A DNA stretch of 64,000 nt from an uncultured Rubritalea sp. (lineage in GTDB: Bacteria; Verrucomicrobiota; Verrucomicrobiia; Verrucomicrobiales; Akkermansiaceae): assembly GCA_937923145.1 (NCBI GenBank), contig CALAJT010000015.1, forward strand, positions 110,892-174,891, given 5' to 3'. Position 1 is the first letter of the stretch, and each line of letters begins with the position of its first letter. The position numbers and the translations under genes are program-made. Under the pieces are notes generated by a model. That model was not told where the DNA came from. It made no database searches and saw only the letters and a program-made list of their open reading frames with translations. Positions 61,762-64,000 of this stretch are shown here, one piece after another.

Positions 61762-62100
61762 ATGGAAGAATTAGTGATTTTAGCACAAGTAGCTGTAGCC
61801 TTAGCTGTAGCGTTCGTTTGGATTTTTAGATTCCATAATGTACGTAAAGAATTTAATCAGTTTGGGCTCAGCCTTACCACTCGGAGCTTCGTAGGTGCAG
61901 CTAAAGTATCATTAGCAACCTTACTTGTGGTTGGTATCTGGCACCCATCATTGGTCTTGATTCCTGCTATTCTCATGGGAGCATTCATGATCGGTGCTCA
62001 GTATTTTCACTTTAAAGCTAGTAACCCTTTTAGCCAAAGGTTTCCTTCTCTAGTTTTACTAGCTCTGTGTGGATTTATAGCTATCAGCTCAATTTTGTAA
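61762..62100 (+). CDS. DoxX-like small membrane protein
   Basis: 112 aa, four predicted TM segments; EFNQFGLS... motif. Confidence 0.7.
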   Translation: MEELVILAQVAVALAVAFVWIFRFHNVRKEFNQFGLSLTTRSFVGAAKVSLATLLVVGIWHPSLVLIPAILMGAFMIGAQYFHFKASNPFSQRFPSLVLLALCGFIAISSIL

Positions 62101-62106
62101 TCAGAC

Positions 62107-62445
62107 ATGAATATTTTAGAAATATGCATTTGGGTTTCTAGTTTATCTTTTTTGGGCTATGTCGCTTCCTATTTTACTTCACCTCATATGAAAAGTGAGT
62201 TCGTAAGGTTTGGGCTAGAGAAATTTGGTTTATTAACTATCCTATTACAAATCGCTGGATCTGTAGGATTACTTATCGGGCTCATATACAATCCCATTTT
62301 AGTGATCTCATCTCTAGGTCTTGCATTACTTATGCTTCTGGGATTTATAGTAAGAATAAAAATAAAGGACAGTGTGTTGGCTTCGTCTCCAGCTTTGTTT
62401 TACATGATACTCAATGCTTTTATATTTTTGGAATCAGTAAAATAG
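62107..62445 (+). CDS. DoxX-like small membrane protein
   Basis: 112 aa; SEFVRFGLEKFGLLTILLQIAGSVGLLIGL. Confidence 0.7.
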   Translation: MNILEICIWVSSLSFLGYVASYFTSPHMKSEFVRFGLEKFGLLTILLQIAGSVGLLIGLIYNPILVISSLGLALLMLLGFIVRIKIKDSVLASSPALFYMILNAFIFLESVK

Positions 62446-62719
62446 TAGATCTACCTCTACTGCATCATCATAGTGATTAGCTAGGCTTGAATTTGAAAGT
62501 AAGATATTAAATGTTTCTTTCTGTGTGCTAAGCCAGATGACGGTTTTAAAATGCTCTTTAACGGGGAAGATGTTGATGGTTGGTATAGCAAATTAAAGGA
62601 CGCGATGTTGCATTAAGGGAGTGTATTCCAGATCGGAGACGGCATGGTGTATGTCTGGTGAGGGCTAGCCAGCGAAGGTTTTACAAAGTAGTTTTATCGT
62701 TGTGTAGATGTTAAAATCT

Positions 62720-63894
62720 GTAAGCGTCTTTAAATTAGCCATCTAGGCAAATTCAGAAATCAGCATAGACTTCGCACTCTATGATTGATTTATCTTCATC
62801 CGTATTAAAAATCCGAGTCATCCTTCCTCACTACCGCCATTCTCAGCGATTCTTCAGAGAGCAAACTGTAGAACTCAGCCGCAAAACCATCAACGGATGG
62901 GTGCATCAAATAGCCCAACATCTAGCACCTATAGCAGAAGCGATAGGCGCAGAACTACGCGGCTCAGACCTCCTCCAGATAGACGAAACACCCATGCACT
63001 ACCTCATTCCCGGATCAGGAAAAGCACACACAGGATACCTCTGGGTCATGCGAGATCCACAGACCGGAGCAGTCTATTACCAATGGCAAAAAGGTCGTTC
63101 AGCCCGAGACCTCATGGAGACATTAGGCTACGATGAAAAAACCAAACAACTAGCCTTTAAAGGCACCATCCAGTGCGACGGCTACATCTGCTACCAAACT
63201 ATAATGAATGCCTACGAAGGTATCGTCCTTGGAGCCTGTCTCGCCCACATTCGGCGCAAATTTATAGATGATAAAAGCCTACGGCAGATCCCCTGGGTAG
63301 CCTATTTACTACGATCGATCAAAGTCCTCTATCGGATAGAACGGCGACTGCGAAACACTTCAGCGCCACCAGACCTATGTCAGAGAAAAAGGCGATCCTA
63401 CGCCAAACCCATCATAGAAAAACTGCACAGGAACCTAACCAAAGAACTACCTCAGCATCGTCCATCGAGCAGCTGTGGTAAGGCGGTCAAGTATGCACTT
63501 AATCAATGGTCGCAATTTATCCTCTACCTAGAAGATGGTCGCCTGCCGATAGATAACAACGGAGCAGAAAACGCCATTCGTCCCTGTAAACTAGGCCTGA
63601 AGAACTATATGTTCTTTGGCAGCCTAGAAGCAGGAGCAAACAACGCCATCCTCTACACACTTATTGAGAACTGCAAAGCAGCTGGGCTCAATCCCCGAGC
63701 CTACTTAGAACATATACTCGAAAATCTTGGCCGCCAGCCAGCAGAGGACTTAACCCCAGGGAAAGTCGCCAAGCTCTGGAAAAAATCAGAAGAAGCTGCT
63801 TAGGCCAATTTTAAGACGCTTACAATTAATCATAGACCGCAAAGCCTATTCTGATTTCAGAACCTGACTAGGTGGCCAATTTAAAGACGCTTAC
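62720..63894 (+). mobile_element. Shortened IS66-like element with ~67-bp imperfect terminal inverted repeats
   Basis: IRL 62720-62786 GTAAGCGTCTTTAAATTAGCC...CTATGATT; IRR 63828-63894 is its approximate reverse complement; encloses only a TnpC-like ORF. Confidence 0.78.
62781..63803 (+). CDS. IS66-family transposase (TnpC), N-terminally truncated
   Basis: LQIDETPMHYL; CLAHIRRKF; LPIDNNGAENAIRPCKLGLKNYMFFGSLEAGANNAILYTLIENCKAAGLNPRAYL. Confidence 0.92.
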   Translation: MIDLSSSVLKIRVILPHYRHSQRFFREQTVELSRKTINGWVHQIAQHLAPIAEAIGAELRGSDLLQIDETPMHYLIPGSGKAHTGYLWVMRDPQTGAVYYQWQKGRSARDLMETLGYDEKTKQLAFKGTIQCDGYICYQTIMNAYEGIVLGACLAHIRRKFIDDKSLRQIPWVAYLLRSIKVLYRIERRLRNTSAPPDLCQRKRRSYAKPIIEKLHRNLTKELPQHRPSSSCGKAVKYALNQWSQFILYLEDGRLPIDNNGAENAIRPCKLGLKNYMFFGSLEAGANNAILYTLIENCKAAGLNPRAYLEHILENLGRQPAEDLTPGKVAKLWKKSEEAA

Positions 63895-63921
63895 CTTGCT
63901 TACGTTTCTTTAGACAAAAAA

Positions 63922-63953
63922 ATCCCGCACACCAGTATATCAGTGAGCGGGAT
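63922..63953 (-). terminator. Intrinsic terminator of a minus-strand gene lying to the right of the window
   Basis: ATCCCGC...GCGGGAT hairpin followed by TTTTTTT on the minus strand. Confidence 0.65.
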
Positions 63954-64000
63954 CTGAGATTATTAGAGCTGTTTGCTACTAATGCTTACTGACCTGGTAC

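Noticed and set aside
62440-62640. Minus-strand fragment ...IFPVKEHFKTVIWLSTQKETFNILLSNSSLANHYDDAVEVDLLFY*
   Set aside because: Protein-like tail near the IS66-like element but without start or identifiable family; possible remnant only.

Overview
64 kb chromosomal window of a moderately AT-rich bacterium, most likely Verrucomicrobiota (two PEP-CTERM proteins, DUF1080, an Nramp-like transporter in a sugar-acid cluster; lineage is inference). It is mostly housekeeping: hflX, mnmG, pdhAB, gatB, uppS, trkH, plsX-rpmF-DUF177, rph, trmA, deoD, an Fe(III)-type ABC transporter, a hexuronate/gluconate cluster, msrA, dnaE, trpS, Glu dehydrogenase, lpxK, uvrC, smpB, rpoZ and two tRNAs. From about 54 kb onward there is an accessory region of small secreted proteins, decayed genes and a shortened IS66-like element. 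Most interesting observations: (1) a thioredoxin-like gene at 59772-60167 that the ORF track splits. It reads through an in-frame TGA placed as U-P-M-C, with a compact hairpin starting 20 nt downstream that fits bacterial SECIS geometry, so it is a candidate selenoprotein. (2) Three parS-like palindromes (GTTCCACGTGGAAC) in and beside mnmG. (3) A DnaA-box cluster next to AT-rich DNA at about 12.24-12.60 kb, a candidate oriC. (4) A PEP-CTERM gene with two in-frame TAA codons, both where Gln (CAA) would be expected. (5) An Nramp-family protein without the canonical metal-binding motifs inside a hexuronate cluster. (6) A secreted Lys-rich 12-aa-repeat protein ending in a ComEA-like HhH domain. 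All statements come from reading by eye; no searches or computations were run.
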